Shown here: positions 51,039-60,088 of the stretch, in pieces
How positions within the stretch are numbered: the first letter of the stretch is position 1
Layout: each line of letters begins with the position of its first letter
Assembly (NCBI RefSeq): GCF_019195435.1
Contig: NZ_CP078069.1
Coordinates: 2,604,001 to 2,668,000, forward strand
Length of the DNA stretch: 64,000 nt
Source of the DNA: Comamonas sp. NLF-1-9
GTDB taxonomy: Bacteria; Pseudomonadota; Gammaproteobacteria; Burkholderiales; Burkholderiaceae_C
Direction of reading: 5' to 3'
The notes under the pieces: model-generated
Told to the model about the DNA's origin: nothing
The model's input: only the letters and a program-made list of their open reading frames with translations
The model's database searches: none
Translations under genes and position numbers: made by a program

Positions 51039-52952
51039 TCAGGGTGCGCTTGGCGGGCGGTCTACGTCGCCACCGGCCAGCAGGTCAAAGGAGTAGTCCG
51101 TGCCCGCAGCCACGCTGGGCTGCACGGTGCGGATGACGGCCATGGAGGACATGGCCGCCTCCAGGCGCACAAACACGGTGTTGCCCGCCACCCAGCCATT
51201 GCCCCAGCCGGCGGCGGCCAGCTCGAACAAGGGGGTGCTCAGGCTGAACGGATTGCCGGGGGAAAAATCCACGTTCTTGCTGCCCTGCCCGAGCCCGCCG
51301 GAGAATTCGCCGATCAGGTCGAACGTGGTGGCGTCGGCCTTGAATTTGAGCGCGTAGCGCTCGGTAAGCGCGCCGGCGTTGGTCACCGCTATGGGGTAGG
51401 CGGCGTCGTTATAGCTGGCCACCGCCGGGTTGCCGTCGACGTTGTCCGCCCAGGTGACGCCATCCCAGCTTTGCTGGTCGAAGACGCTGGCCACGCGGGC
51501 GAACTTGGTGCCAAAAAGCAGCACGCTACTGACCACGCTGCCCTCCGGGAAATCGTGGCTGAGGGGGAAGTTGAAGGCCACCGTGCCATCGATCTGCACA
51601 TCTGTGCACAGGCGCATGTCCTGGATGCGGTGCTCCACCGTCACGGGCTGCGCCCAGCCGCTCACGTCGGTGACGTGCACCCGGCCTGCGTCAAGGTCTG
51701 CCTCGGTGGCGGTGAAGCCTTCGTTGATCAGCTCGCCATTGGCGTCGATCAGCCAGACGTGCGACAGGCGCGTGCGCCCGCAGTCGATCACGTCGGAATT
51801 GGCGTAGGTGGTGGGCGCAATCTGCGCGTTGTGCCCGATGCAGACCATGCGGCCTTTGGCGAAGATGGGCACGCGGCCATCCTGCGGCAGGCGGGTGGGG
51901 TTCAGGCCCAGAATTTCCGGATCGACCGGCAGGTAGAGGTTGCTGACCGCGTTGTAGCGCAGGCTGGCGGGGTCGATAGGCCAAGGGCGCCAGATCTTGA
52001 GCGGCTCCACCGCACCCACATCGGCCGGGTCGTACCACCACTCCTGCTTGTCTTCCACGCTCAGGCTGCTGTCGAGCACGAAATCACCAAACTGCAACTG
52101 CGCCAGGCCGTTCTGGAACTCGAATTTGCCCGTGGCGTGGGGCCCGCTCAGGGTGCCATCGAGCGCGCAGGTCACCTCGATCTGGTTGCCCGCAACGTCC
52201 AGGCAGGTGATGGTGATCTGCCCGGGCTGGATGGGGCTCGCGTCTGTCATGAAAAACGCGCTTGCCGTGCGCCACTCGCCCTTGCTGGTCCACAGGCTGA
52301 GCAGCGTGATGCTGCCCGGGTTGGGGCCGACGACGTAGTCGCTCATCAAGGCATGGCCCGATGCGTAATCCACACGGCCGCTGATGATGCCGGGGCTGGC
52401 GTCGCTGCGGCCCCGGTAGAGCACGCCGTCGGCATCCTCATACGTGGTGCCCATCCAGACAAAGCGCACGCTGCCCGGCACGATGCGATCGACGGTGTAG
52501 GGACACAGGTCGATGCTGACAAGCGCCGGCGTGTAGCTCATGCTCTTGGCGGTGGGCGTGCCCGCGCCGGTGCGGTAGGTGGCCACGATGCTCGAACCCG
52601 CAAAAACTTCCTCGCCGACCGTGGTGCTGCCGTAGCTGCCGCCCTTGGCGCTGTTGCCGCCGCTGGAGCCGCTGCCGTCAGCGACGGCGGTGGAAAATTC
52701 GCGCGCGTCTTCGTGGTCGGCCTTGTATGTGCTGGCGCTGCGGTCGAATGTGACCACCTTCAGATTGACGGACTTGCTGGCGTAGGACACCGTGCCCCAG
52801 CCGCCGGGGAAAGCGCCTGCACCATCGTCCATGACGGTGCGGGCGGTGACGATGCGATGGTCGTTTGTGGTACCGCTCTCCTGCGTCATGGAGACGCTGC
52901 CGCCGCTGGATTTGGTGACGGCGAAGGGACGCTCGACGTATTTGATGGCCAT
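51039..52952 (-). CDS. Large phage tail protein, unrecognised (637 residues)
   Basis: A 637-residue beta-rich protein without membrane segments (MAIKYVERPFAVTKSSGGSVSMTQESG). It holds several Ig/fibronectin-like strand clusters and closes with PSVAAGTDYSFDLLAGGD. The start ATG 52952 is 11 bases after the previous stop; upstream open frame is non-homologous shadow. Position in the tail operon suggests a tail-tip or distal tail component. No recognised family motif. Confidence 0.65.
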   Translation of the reverse strand: MAIKYVERPFAVTKSSGGSVSMTQESGTTNDHRIVTARTVMDDGAGAFPGGWGTVSYASKSVNLKVVTFDRSASTYKADHEDAREFSTAVADGSGSSGGNSAKGGSYGSTTVGEEVFAGSSIVATYRTGAGTPTAKSMSYTPALVSIDLCPYTVDRIVPGSVRFVWMGTTYEDADGVLYRGRSDASPGIISGRVDYASGHALMSDYVVGPNPGSITLLSLWTSKGEWRTASAFFMTDASPIQPGQITITCLDVAGNQIEVTCALDGTLSGPHATGKFEFQNGLAQLQFGDFVLDSSLSVEDKQEWWYDPADVGAVEPLKIWRPWPIDPASLRYNAVSNLYLPVDPEILGLNPTRLPQDGRVPIFAKGRMVCIGHNAQIAPTTYANSDVIDCGRTRLSHVWLIDANGELINEGFTATEADLDAGRVHVTDVSGWAQPVTVEHRIQDMRLCTDVQIDGTVAFNFPLSHDFPEGSVVSSVLLFGTKFARVASVFDQQSWDGVTWADNVDGNPAVASYNDAAYPIAVTNAGALTERYALKFKADATTFDLIGEFSGGLGQGSKNVDFSPGNPFSLSTPLFELAAAGWGNGWVAGNTVFVRLEAAMSSMAVIRTVQPSVAAGTDYSFDLLAGGDVDRPPSAP

Positions 52953-52963
52953 GTGTGCGCTCC

Positions 52964-54664
52964 TCAATAAGCCGATCGCGGCCAGTTGACCGAGCCCATG
53001 CCGCTGGTGGCAGCGGGCTCGTAATACTCGGGCACGCTCTTGATCGTGTAGGTGACGCCCGCGCTCTTGCTTGCGGCCGTGGTGCTGTCGCTGGCGCCGC
53101 TGGTGGTGCTCACCAGGCTTGCTACGGCCCACTGCACCGCCAGCGTGCCGGCGGCGGGCTGCTGCGAGAGCGCGAAGCTGATGAAGCCGCCGCCATCGGG
53201 CGCGCTGGGCGTGATGATGTCGGTGACCACCGCGTCGAGCTCGTAATCAATATCGAACTGCGCGCCCGCATCGGGCATGTAGGTCGGGCGCACGATCACG
53301 CTGCGGCTCGGATAGTCGATCACGCCGGCGCCATCGCCCACGAGGTTGCCGCTGCCGTCGTCGGTGATCGTGTAGACGGTGCCCCCGCTGGTGTAGGCCA
53401 GCGATAGGCTGGAGCGCACCACCTGCTCATCTCCGCTGCCGTCCTCGGCCGCGCCCTCGAGCATGAAAGAAAACTCTGGCGGGCGCACCTGCGCGCCCTG
53501 GCTGCTGCGGTTGGTGTAGGCCACGCGCTCGCCCCATTGCAGCACCAGCGCGCTGCCCGCGTCGGGCAGGCTGGGCAGCGTGACGGCCGCCGAGCCGGTG
53601 AGGTAGTTGACCACGCCCGCCGCCCGACCAGTGAAGGTGCCGCTGCCGTCGTCCTGTGCCGTCTGGCGATTGCCCAGGCCCACCCAGGTGAGGGTGAGCG
53701 TGCCCGGCTCGGGCAGGGGCGAGAGCGTGAACACATAGCTCAGCCCCCGGTTTTCCTGCCCGATGAGGATGCGCCTGGCGTGAGGCGTGGCGGCTACCTC
53801 CACCAGGCGCGGGCTGGTGGCCAGCGTGACAGTGCGCCGCGAGGCGGGGGTTTGATCGAGCGCGGGCACTTGCGTGGCGCTGGATGGCACCAGCTGCCCA
53901 TAGACGCTGGTGACCTTGGCCTTGTACGCGCCCAGGGCGGCGATGGCGCTGGTGGCTGCGGCGCCGTAGTAGTTGGCGGCGTCGGCGACGGTGGTGTCGC
54001 GCACCACGGCCGCGGCCGGGTTGGTGCGCGCGGCAAAGTAGCGGTTGGGGTCGGTGCCGGTGAGGCCCCGCGTGAGGCCGCTGGCCAGCTCGCAGGAGAC
54101 CACCTGCACCGGGTAGTCGCCCTTGTCGTCGCTGAAGGTGCGCACCTCGCTCTCGACCTTGATCACGCGCACCCATTCGGTGGCCTCTTGCGGCGTGCCT
54201 TCGCCGCTCACGATGGCCAGCGTGCGCCCCACGGTGGGCTTGAGCGCCACGCCCGGGCGGCCCATGAGCTGCAAGCTGGCCTGGCCCTGCACGTGGTTGC
54301 CCATCAAGAGGCCGTTCCAGGGCACACCGCGAATCAGGTAGTTGGCGATCGCCTCGCTGATCTGGCTGCGCCGCGCAAAGGGCGCGCAAGACGCCAGCGT
54401 GACGGACACGTTGGGGTCGGCGGGCAGCTTGGCGACCATGGCGTAGGCGCCCAGCAGCCGGTCGGTGTTGTCGGTATCCACATGCAAAAACGCCTGGCGG
54501 ATGCTGACGTTGCCGATTGTGCGGCTGACGGTGTCGACGTCGTCAAACAAAGTATTGCTCTGGCCCCAGGCGATGGTGGCGCCCGATGGGCCGCCGCCGC
54601 CTTCTGGCACGTCAGCCATTACTTTGCTGGCGCGGATCTTGATGTCGTTGGAGAGGATGGTCAT
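52964..54664 (-). CDS. Large phage tail protein, unrecognised (566 residues)
   Basis: A 566-residue structural protein starting MTILSNDIKIRASKVMADVPE. The first ~190 residues form an alpha/beta domain (SNTLFDDVDTVSRTIGNVSIRQAFLHVDTD). The rest are beta-sandwich-like units with recurring DDGSG turns (AQDDGSGTFTGRAAGVVNY and ITDDGSGNLVGDGAGVIDY, about 105 residues apart), which suggests an internal duplication. It is probably a tail-tip component. It is 7 bases after the 138-residue gene. Confidence 0.65.
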   Translation of the reverse strand: MTILSNDIKIRASKVMADVPEGGGGPSGATIAWGQSNTLFDDVDTVSRTIGNVSIRQAFLHVDTDNTDRLLGAYAMVAKLPADPNVSVTLASCAPFARRSQISEAIANYLIRGVPWNGLLMGNHVQGQASLQLMGRPGVALKPTVGRTLAIVSGEGTPQEATEWVRVIKVESEVRTFSDDKGDYPVQVVSCELASGLTRGLTGTDPNRYFAARTNPAAAVVRDTTVADAANYYGAAATSAIAALGAYKAKVTSVYGQLVPSSATQVPALDQTPASRRTVTLATSPRLVEVAATPHARRILIGQENRGLSYVFTLSPLPEPGTLTLTWVGLGNRQTAQDDGSGTFTGRAAGVVNYLTGSAAVTLPSLPDAGSALVLQWGERVAYTNRSSQGAQVRPPEFSFMLEGAAEDGSGDEQVVRSSLSLAYTSGGTVYTITDDGSGNLVGDGAGVIDYPSRSVIVRPTYMPDAGAQFDIDYELDAVVTDIITPSAPDGGGFISFALSQQPAAGTLAVQWAVASLVSTTSGASDSTTAASKSAGVTYTIKSVPEYYEPAATSGMGSVNWPRSAY

Positions 54665-54671
54665 GGCGGGT

Positions 54672-55088
54672 TTAAATCTCGATGAACCTGAGAGTCGGCA
54701 GATGCACGGTGTCGGCGTCGATCTCCGCGTCCGCGATCTGCCACAGGGGCGTGGCATCGAGCGCGGGCGGCTGCGTGTGGTCCCACATCACGGTGTGGTC
54801 TTGCCCGCGGATGTGCAGGGTGAACTGCGCGCCGGGGATGGCCGCCCAGGCGGCCAGTTGCAGGATCTGCGCGCGCGGCGTCCAGGCGGCGCTTTCGCGC
54901 CCGTCCAGGGTGATGGGGCGCCCCGCCTGGCGGGCGCGCACGTGCACCATCAGGTCGCCCAGCGTGCCGTAGTCCAGCTGCATCTGCGGCGCCTGCCAAG
55001 TGTGCTCATCCACCCACAGCAGGCGCTCGGACAGGGTGAGCGTGCTGGGGGCGCTGCCGCCGGCGGTGTAGCTCAGTGTGATGGCCAT
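54672..55088 (-). CDS. Phage tail protein next to tape measure (138 residues)
   Basis: A 138-residue protein beginning MAITLSYTAGGSAPSTLTLSERLLWVDE and ending LPTLRFIEI, beta-rich with conserved Trp residues. Its position directly after the tape measure (one base after its stop) is where siphoviruses encode distal tail (Dit-like) or minor tail proteins; I infer such a role but cannot name a family. Confidence 0.7.
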   Translation of the reverse strand: MAITLSYTAGGSAPSTLTLSERLLWVDEHTWQAPQMQLDYGTLGDLMVHVRARQAGRPITLDGRESAAWTPRAQILQLAAWAAIPGAQFTLHIRGQDHTVMWDHTQPPALDATPLWQIADAEIDADTVHLPTLRFIEI

Positions 55089-55089
55089 C

Positions 55090-57804
55090 TCAGGCGGCCC
55101 TCGATTTGTCTTGCGCCAGGCGGCGCAGCAGCGCCTCGGCCTGGCGCTGGCTGTCGGCGTCGGCAAATTTCAGCTGCGAGCGGGTGCCATCGATGGTGAC
55201 GTTGCTCACGTAGGTGTTGCCGCCGCCACCGCTGGCGCCTTGTGACTGCTCCAGGAAGGCGATGCGGTTAGCCGCTTCGGCCTTGCCGTCGCCGTACTTG
55301 TAGTAGTCCACCATCTTGCCCAGCGCACCGCTGAGCGTGCTGCCGCGGCCGCCCCATTTCATCTGCCCGGCGGACGCGAGATACGGTACTTTGCCCGTCG
55401 AGTCCACGAATTGCCGAGCAAGGTCCTCGGCGAGCAGCTCGTTGAGCCCCGCTTGCTTGAGGTAGTCGATGATCAGGGCGCGAGACCAGACGCCTTGGGT
55501 CTGCACGTTGCCCGATGCGTCGCTCGTCATGCCGTCTTTGTTGCGAAAACCCATGCCCACGCGCTCGACGTTTCTGGCGACTTCGTTCTGTGCTACCGCA
55601 TATTTGGATAGGGACTCCGTAGCCCAGTCGATGCTGTCGCGCACGTCACGCCAGCCCTTGGACATTCTTCCGGTGGCGGCCTCGCTCTTGGCGGCAGCTG
55701 CGCCGGCTTCGTTGCCGTAGTGCGTGAGGTTGGTGATGGCCTGATAGATCAGTTCGGTGCTCTCGCGCATGGCCGAGGCTTCCTTGATCTTGGCCTGTGC
55801 CACCTTGATGCTGGCCTGCAGCTCGGCCTCTTTGACCTTGTTGACCTCGCCCGAGATGCGCATGGCCTCCAGCTGCGCCTGTGCCACCGCAATGGTGCCC
55901 TTGGCTTCTTCGCGCATGGCGGCGGCCTTGGCTTCGGTGATCTTGATCTCGATCTGCAATTGCAGGATGCGCGCCTGGCGCGCGCCCCGCTCATCACCCA
56001 TCAAGCGGGCCATCTCCACCGCCTGGCCCGCCAGCCTGCTCTGCGTCTGCAGCAAGCTGATGGCGGCGTCGGCATTGCCCTTCTTGGCGATGGCGCTGGC
56101 ACGTTCGGCATCGACCTGGGCACGTGCGGCCTGCACCTCTTCGCTCTTGGCGCGGGCATTGGCCTGGGCTGCCACGGCTTGGGCTGTGGTCTTGTCGGCC
56201 TCGATCTGCTTGACCTCGATCAGCTCCTGCAGGGCCTTGAGCTCTTCGCGCTGCTGGTCGGTGGCCTTGCCGCTGGCCTGCAGTGCGGCGCCGCGCTGCT
56301 TGAGCTCCTCGCGCAGCGCGGCGACTTCTTCGGTGCGTTTTTGCGCCAGGGCGGCGGTGGCGTCGGCCTGGTCCTGTGCGGCCTTGGCCACGGCTTTGCG
56401 CAGGGCCTCTTCGTCGCCCAGTTGCTTGGCTTGGGCAATGGCCGCTTCACCGCGGGCCTTCGCGGCCTGCAATTGCTTTTCCGCCAGGGCAATGCCCTGG
56501 GCCATGAATTCGTTGACAATCTGGTAGCCCGCCGCGGCATTGGCTGCAGCATTGCCTGCGGCAGTGGTGGCGCTGGCCGCCTTGTCCTGGCTGGCGGCAT
56601 AGCCGTCGCCCAGGCCTGCGGCCTTGGCGAAGGCGGCGCCGGTGTCCGTCACGCGCTGCATGTTGTCGCGCAGCGCATCGGTGAGGGCGTTCACCGTCGT
56701 CTTCATCTCGGACTGCTTTTGCGCCCAGGTGAGCGAGCGGTCCGCCAGCGTGGCGATGATGGAGCCCGTGGCCAGTGCCACCTGGCCAAAGCTGTACAGC
56801 CCGCTGGTGAGCGCCACCAGGGGCGTTACCACCAGGCCGAGCGCGCCAGCGAGGATCTTCACCGCCCCGGTGAGTGCGGTAATGGCCCCGGAGTCGCCCG
56901 CCGCCACCATGGCGTGCTGCAGCGCGCCCTTCAGACGCTCCCAGGTGGCGGCCAGGCTGGTGTTTTCCTGCGCCATGGGCGCGAGCTGCGCGGTCAGCGC
57001 CGGGAAGACCTGATCGGCCGTGATTTGCCCCGTCTGCAAAAGCTTTTGCAGCTGCAGCTCGGTGATGCCCATGCCGTCGGCGGCCAGCTTGAGCGCGCCC
57101 GGCAGTGCATCGCCCAGCTGCTTTTGCATCTGCGCCAGCGAGACGGTGCCGGTGCTGGCCATCTTGCCCAGCGCGTCCACCGCGCGGGCGATCCGCTGCT
57201 GGCTCATGCCCAGCGGCTCGCCCGAGCGCACCAGGGCGCCGAAGAGCTCGTTTTGCTGGCGCAGCGGGATGTTGGCCGCGGTGGCCTTGCCGGAAAATTC
57301 CAGCCACATGTCGCCCACGCTCTTGAGCGACAGGCCGGCGTCGGCGGCCACGGTGCGCAACTGGCCGATCTGCTGCTCGGCCACCTGGCCGTCCTTGTAG
57401 ATGCCAGTCAGGCCGGTGCGCAGGGTGTCGATGTCGGCATTGGCACGGACGAAGGCCGCGCCCAGCTCACGGGCCTTGCTGATCAGGCCTTCGAACAGCC
57501 CGATCAGGCCTTGCCCGAGCGCACTGCCGATGGTGAAGTCCTTGAGCGTGGACGAGGTTTCGCGCCAGCGGTCGCGCAAGGCCTCGGTGGCGCGGGCAAA
57601 GCCGCTGGTGGCGCTACCCGCCTGCTCCAGCCCAGCGGCGCTTTGGCCCATGCTGCCCAGCTTGCCCGCGGCCTCTTGCGCGTTTTGGCCGGCCTGCTGG
57701 GTCTTGCCCGAGAGCTCATCGACGGCGCCAGCCGTGGCCTGCACCCCGGCGCGCGCCTGCTCGGCGTCGGCGCGGATGCGTAGTTCAAGCTCTCTGTCTG
57801 CCAT
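55090..57804 (-). CDS. Phage tail tape measure protein
   Basis: A 904-residue protein. The N-terminal ~130 residues are coiled coil (MADRELELRIRADAEQARAG), and a tape-measure domain spans about residues 100-300 (LRTVAADAGLSLKSVGDMWLEFSGKATAANIPLRQQ). Hydrophobic segments near 305-360 and very long Ala/Glu/Lys/Gln helices (about 430-730) follow. It sets tail length and enters the cell during injection. ATG 57804 is preferred to 57813. A long tail tube implied by ~900 residues would be flexible or long-contractile; no sheath gene is seen, so siphovirus-like. Confidence 0.92.
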   Translation of the reverse strand: MADRELELRIRADAEQARAGVQATAGAVDELSGKTQQAGQNAQEAAGKLGSMGQSAAGLEQAGSATSGFARATEALRDRWRETSSTLKDFTIGSALGQGLIGLFEGLISKARELGAAFVRANADIDTLRTGLTGIYKDGQVAEQQIGQLRTVAADAGLSLKSVGDMWLEFSGKATAANIPLRQQNELFGALVRSGEPLGMSQQRIARAVDALGKMASTGTVSLAQMQKQLGDALPGALKLAADGMGITELQLQKLLQTGQITADQVFPALTAQLAPMAQENTSLAATWERLKGALQHAMVAAGDSGAITALTGAVKILAGALGLVVTPLVALTSGLYSFGQVALATGSIIATLADRSLTWAQKQSEMKTTVNALTDALRDNMQRVTDTGAAFAKAAGLGDGYAASQDKAASATTAAGNAAANAAAGYQIVNEFMAQGIALAEKQLQAAKARGEAAIAQAKQLGDEEALRKAVAKAAQDQADATAALAQKRTEEVAALREELKQRGAALQASGKATDQQREELKALQELIEVKQIEADKTTAQAVAAQANARAKSEEVQAARAQVDAERASAIAKKGNADAAISLLQTQSRLAGQAVEMARLMGDERGARQARILQLQIEIKITEAKAAAMREEAKGTIAVAQAQLEAMRISGEVNKVKEAELQASIKVAQAKIKEASAMRESTELIYQAITNLTHYGNEAGAAAAKSEAATGRMSKGWRDVRDSIDWATESLSKYAVAQNEVARNVERVGMGFRNKDGMTSDASGNVQTQGVWSRALIIDYLKQAGLNELLAEDLARQFVDSTGKVPYLASAGQMKWGGRGSTLSGALGKMVDYYKYGDGKAEAANRIAFLEQSQGASGGGGNTYVSNVTIDGTRSQLKFADADSQRQAEALLRRLAQDKSRAA

Positions 57805-57839
57805 GGCCGCCATGGTGGCCGGCAGCGGGCAGCAAGGCT

Positions 57840-57855
57840 AAATGACGGGGGTCAG
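57840..57855. promoter_or_regulatory. Shared 16-bp motif upstream of the tape measure
   Basis: AAATGACGGGGGTCAG lies 36-51 bases upstream of the tape-measure start and matches 62607-62622 (upstream of the protease) in 15 of 16 bases. In the direction of transcription it holds TGAC-N4-GTCA followed by TTT. Function unknown. Confidence 0.45.
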
Positions 57856-57907
57856 GAGTTGGGGTGTGGCGAGGGCCGCCGGATGCGGGGGGATGCCCCC
57901 ACCCCTG

Positions 57908-57964
57908 CCCTCCCCCAGAGGGGGAGGGTGTGAAGAGGGCAGCTCCCCCAGAGGGGGAGGGTGT
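57908..57964. repeat. Two GC-rich hairpins as a 22-bp direct repeat
   Basis: CTCCCCCAGAGGGGGAGGGTGT occurs at 57910-57931 and again at 57943-57964; each forms a 7- to 9-bp stem with loop AGA. They sit in the 167-base gap between tail tube and tape-measure genes, where tail chaperone genes normally lie. A related hairpin is at 59523. Confidence 0.8.
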
Positions 57965-57971
57965 CAAGCAG

Positions 57972-58988
57972 TCAGACGGCGGGTGCGGCGGCTACGGTCT
58001 GGCGGTAGTACTGCGACAGGCCCATGCCCACGCGATTGGCGTCCTTGAGTACGCTGCCGCTCACGTCCAGCGCGCCGAAGTTGTCCTGGATGAAGCTCAG
58101 CTGCTTGGCAATCGACTGGCTGCAGCGAAACACCTCCAGCACGCAGGGGCTGCCGCCGTCGGCCTCGTTCAGGCCGCCGAAGACGAGCTCGAGTTCCACC
58201 GCCTTGGTGGTCAGCGCTTCGATGCGTACCTGGTCGGCATAGCTGTAGGTGATCTGCAGTGTGGCGTCGTCGGCAATGTCCTGCGCGTCGGGCACGATGT
58301 AGATGCCCTCGGGGCGCACCACGTAGTTGCCTTCGGCAGGCACCACGGCCGGGGCAGGCCAGGTGTAGGTGATCCACAGCGTGGCGTCGTTGATGCTGTC
58401 CGCCGGGCTTTGCTCGATTTCGATGCCGGTGGCCGTGACGCTGTAGTTGCCCGTGGCAACCAAAGGCGTGGCGCCGACCAGAGAGGACCCGATCTTGACC
58501 GAGACGGCGCTGGGGTTGCCATGCGCCAAGGCGATGGTGCTGCCTGCGTTCACGTGTTCATGCTTTTCGTCTTCCTCGGTGGTGGGCGTGCCGTCGTACT
58601 GGGTGACCACCACGTTGGCAGGCACCTTGTGCGCCAGCATCAACAGGCTGCCCAGGTGCACGTGTTCGAAGATTTCGGGCTCCACCACCACGCCTGCATC
58701 CACCGCGGTAGTGCTGCCGTAGGTGGCGCGCATGAGGTTGGTGATGTTCAGGTCGGCCAGCTTCATGCTGAGGTTGACCTCTTGCACGCGGCGCACCTCG
58801 GCGTGCACGCCGCCGCCCATCTTGGTCATGTCCATTTGGGTCTTGACGTCTTCGCTGTGCTCCAGCGTGAGCTCCAGCACGTTGCCGATTTCGGCCAGCG
58901 CCTGGGCGCTGCCGTAGGGGCGGGCATAGACCTGGCCCACCTGCATGCTGGGGCGGTAGATCTTCTTGATGATGTCGGTGGCGGGCAT
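57972..58988 (-). CDS. Phage major tail tube protein
   Basis: A 338-residue protein starting MPATDIIKKIYRPSMQVGQVYARP with a central Ig-like insertion (about residues 150-225: GSSLVGATPLVATGNYSVTATG). It closes with a tube-like C-terminus (VELELVFGGLNEADGG, VLKDANRVGMGLSQYY). Placed between the Gp37-like gene and the tape measure, where the tail tube subunit is encoded, and of suitable composition. Naming is by position plus fold impression. Confidence 0.75.
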   Translation of the reverse strand: MPATDIIKKIYRPSMQVGQVYARPYGSAQALAEIGNVLELTLEHSEDVKTQMDMTKMGGGVHAEVRRVQEVNLSMKLADLNITNLMRATYGSTTAVDAGVVVEPEIFEHVHLGSLLMLAHKVPANVVVTQYDGTPTTEEDEKHEHVNAGSTIALAHGNPSAVSVKIGSSLVGATPLVATGNYSVTATGIEIEQSPADSINDATLWITYTWPAPAVVPAEGNYVVRPEGIYIVPDAQDIADDATLQITYSYADQVRIEALTTKAVELELVFGGLNEADGGSPCVLEVFRCSQSIAKQLSFIQDNFGALDVSGSVLKDANRVGMGLSQYYRQTVAAAPAV

Positions 58989-59012
58989 GGGGATGGCTCC
59001 TTGGGGTGCAGA

Positions 59013-59486
59013 TCAGCTCTGCGGTTTGCGAAACACGGTCTCGGCCTGCCAGGCCGAGGGCAGGTAGAAGAAGCCCGCGCGGTATTCACCGCCGGGGGCG
59101 CGCATGGCCGCCAGTGGCCGGGTGGTGCCGGGCAGCTTTTCGCCCAGCAGCGCGGCCATGGCGCGCGCCAGCAGCGGCCCGGCGTCGCGGCGCGCGGCAC
59201 GCCCGCTTTTTTGCGTGGCCACGTTGCGCACGGCGGCAATGACGTAGAAGCGGTGCGCCAGGCGCAGCAGGCGCGGGTCGGCCTCGCTCTGCGGCGTGAA
59301 ACCGTCGCTGATGACGTGCAGCGCCGGGGTGTACTGCGCAGCCTCTTTCACGCTCGCCAGATCGGCCGCGGTGAGTACCTGCACCGCCGGGGTGAGGCCC
59401 GCCACCGCCGCCTTGAGCAGGTCAACGATGGCGGCTTCCAGGCGGGAGAAGTCGTTGACTTCTTCAAGGGTGAGGAGCGTGCTCAT
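59013..59486 (-). CDS. Gp37-like phage protein (probable tail completion)
   Basis: A 157-residue protein of the DUF1834/Gp37 family: VEEVNDFSRLEAAIVDLLKAA-type N-terminal helix, middle strands (PALHVISDGFTPQSEADPRLLRLAHRFYVIAAVRN) and an end LPSAWQAETVFRK. In Mu-like phages this gene follows Gp36 and its product is thought to act as a head-tail or tail terminator. A hairpin-bearing 85-base gap separates it from Gp36. Confidence 0.8.
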   Translation of the reverse strand: MSTLLTLEEVNDFSRLEAAIVDLLKAAVAGLTPAVQVLTAADLASVKEAAQYTPALHVISDGFTPQSEADPRLLRLAHRFYVIAAVRNVATQKSGRAARRDAGPLLARAMAALLGEKLPGTTRPLAAMRAPGGEYRAGFFYLPSAWQAETVFRKPQS

Positions 59487-59522
59487 GGGCGTGCCTCGTG
59501 CGGGCGCTGGCCCTCACCCCCG

Positions 59523-59543
59523 CCCTCTCCCAGCGGGAGAGGG
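59523..59543. repeat. GC-rich hairpin between Gp36 and Gp37 genes
   Basis: CCCTCTCCC, loop AGC, GGGAGAGGG: a perfect 9-bp stem related to the two at 57908-57964 (CCCTCCCCC...). It is in the only sizeable gap between these two genes. Confidence 0.75.
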
Positions 59544-59571
59544 AGAAGAAATGCAGTACACGGCGCGGTGC

Positions 59572-60069
59572 TCATCGGTAGCCTCCGCTCACGTCGTCGG
59601 CCACGCTGCGCGGATAGAACTGAAAGAGCGACTCGCCCTCGCCGAGCTTGCCGGTCTGCAGGCGCTCGCCGGGCTCGCCTCCCCAGGGGCAGGTGAGCGT
59701 GGCGTCGCCTGCGGCGATCAGGTCCAGCTCGGCGCGGGCCTGCTTGTAGCGCTGGGCCACGGCGTTGTCGGGCGCCACGTCGTCATACAGGTAGTAGCGC
59801 GCGATGTCGCACACGATGCGCGTGAGCTGGGGCGGCGCCACCAGCTGCACGGCCTGCGGGTTGCCGGGCTCGGGCGCGGGCTTGGCGCAGCCGGCCAGCG
59901 GCAGCACGTACACCCGCGAGAGCAGGCCATCGGCCAGCGCATGCGCATCATCGAGCGCACGCTGCGCGCGCCCTTGCTGCACGCTGGCCTGTTCGAGCGG
60001 GTCGGTGAGCTGGATGAGCTCCGGCTCGCCAAAGCGGTCGATCAGGTCTTGCACGCTGGCGTAGTTCAT
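59572..60069 (-). CDS. DUF1320 (Mu Gp36-like) head-tail joining protein
   Basis: A 165-residue protein with YASVQDLIDRFGEPELIQLTD at the start and RIVCDIARYYLYDD near residue 90, the hallmark helical segments of the DUF1320/Gp36 family, followed by RYKQARAELDLIAAGD. In Mu it is required for capsid-tail completion. It is encoded after the decoration protein, as expected. Confidence 0.88.
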   Translation of the reverse strand: MNYASVQDLIDRFGEPELIQLTDPLEQASVQQGRAQRALDDAHALADGLLSRVYVLPLAGCAKPAPEPGNPQAVQLVAPPQLTRIVCDIARYYLYDDVAPDNAVAQRYKQARAELDLIAAGDATLTCPWGGEPGERLQTGKLGEGESLFQFYPRSVADDVSGGYR

Positions 60070-60088
60070 GGCGGCGTTCAGGCAGCGC

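Noticed and set aside
57908..57964. Short direct repeats considered as a CRISPR array
   Set aside because: Only two copies, 11-base spacing, self-complementary units in a phage operon; no cas genes.
57785..57967. 60-codon frame between tail tube and tape measure as a tail chaperone
   Set aside because: It translates the GC hairpins into repeated PSGG-type low complexity and overlaps the tape-measure start.
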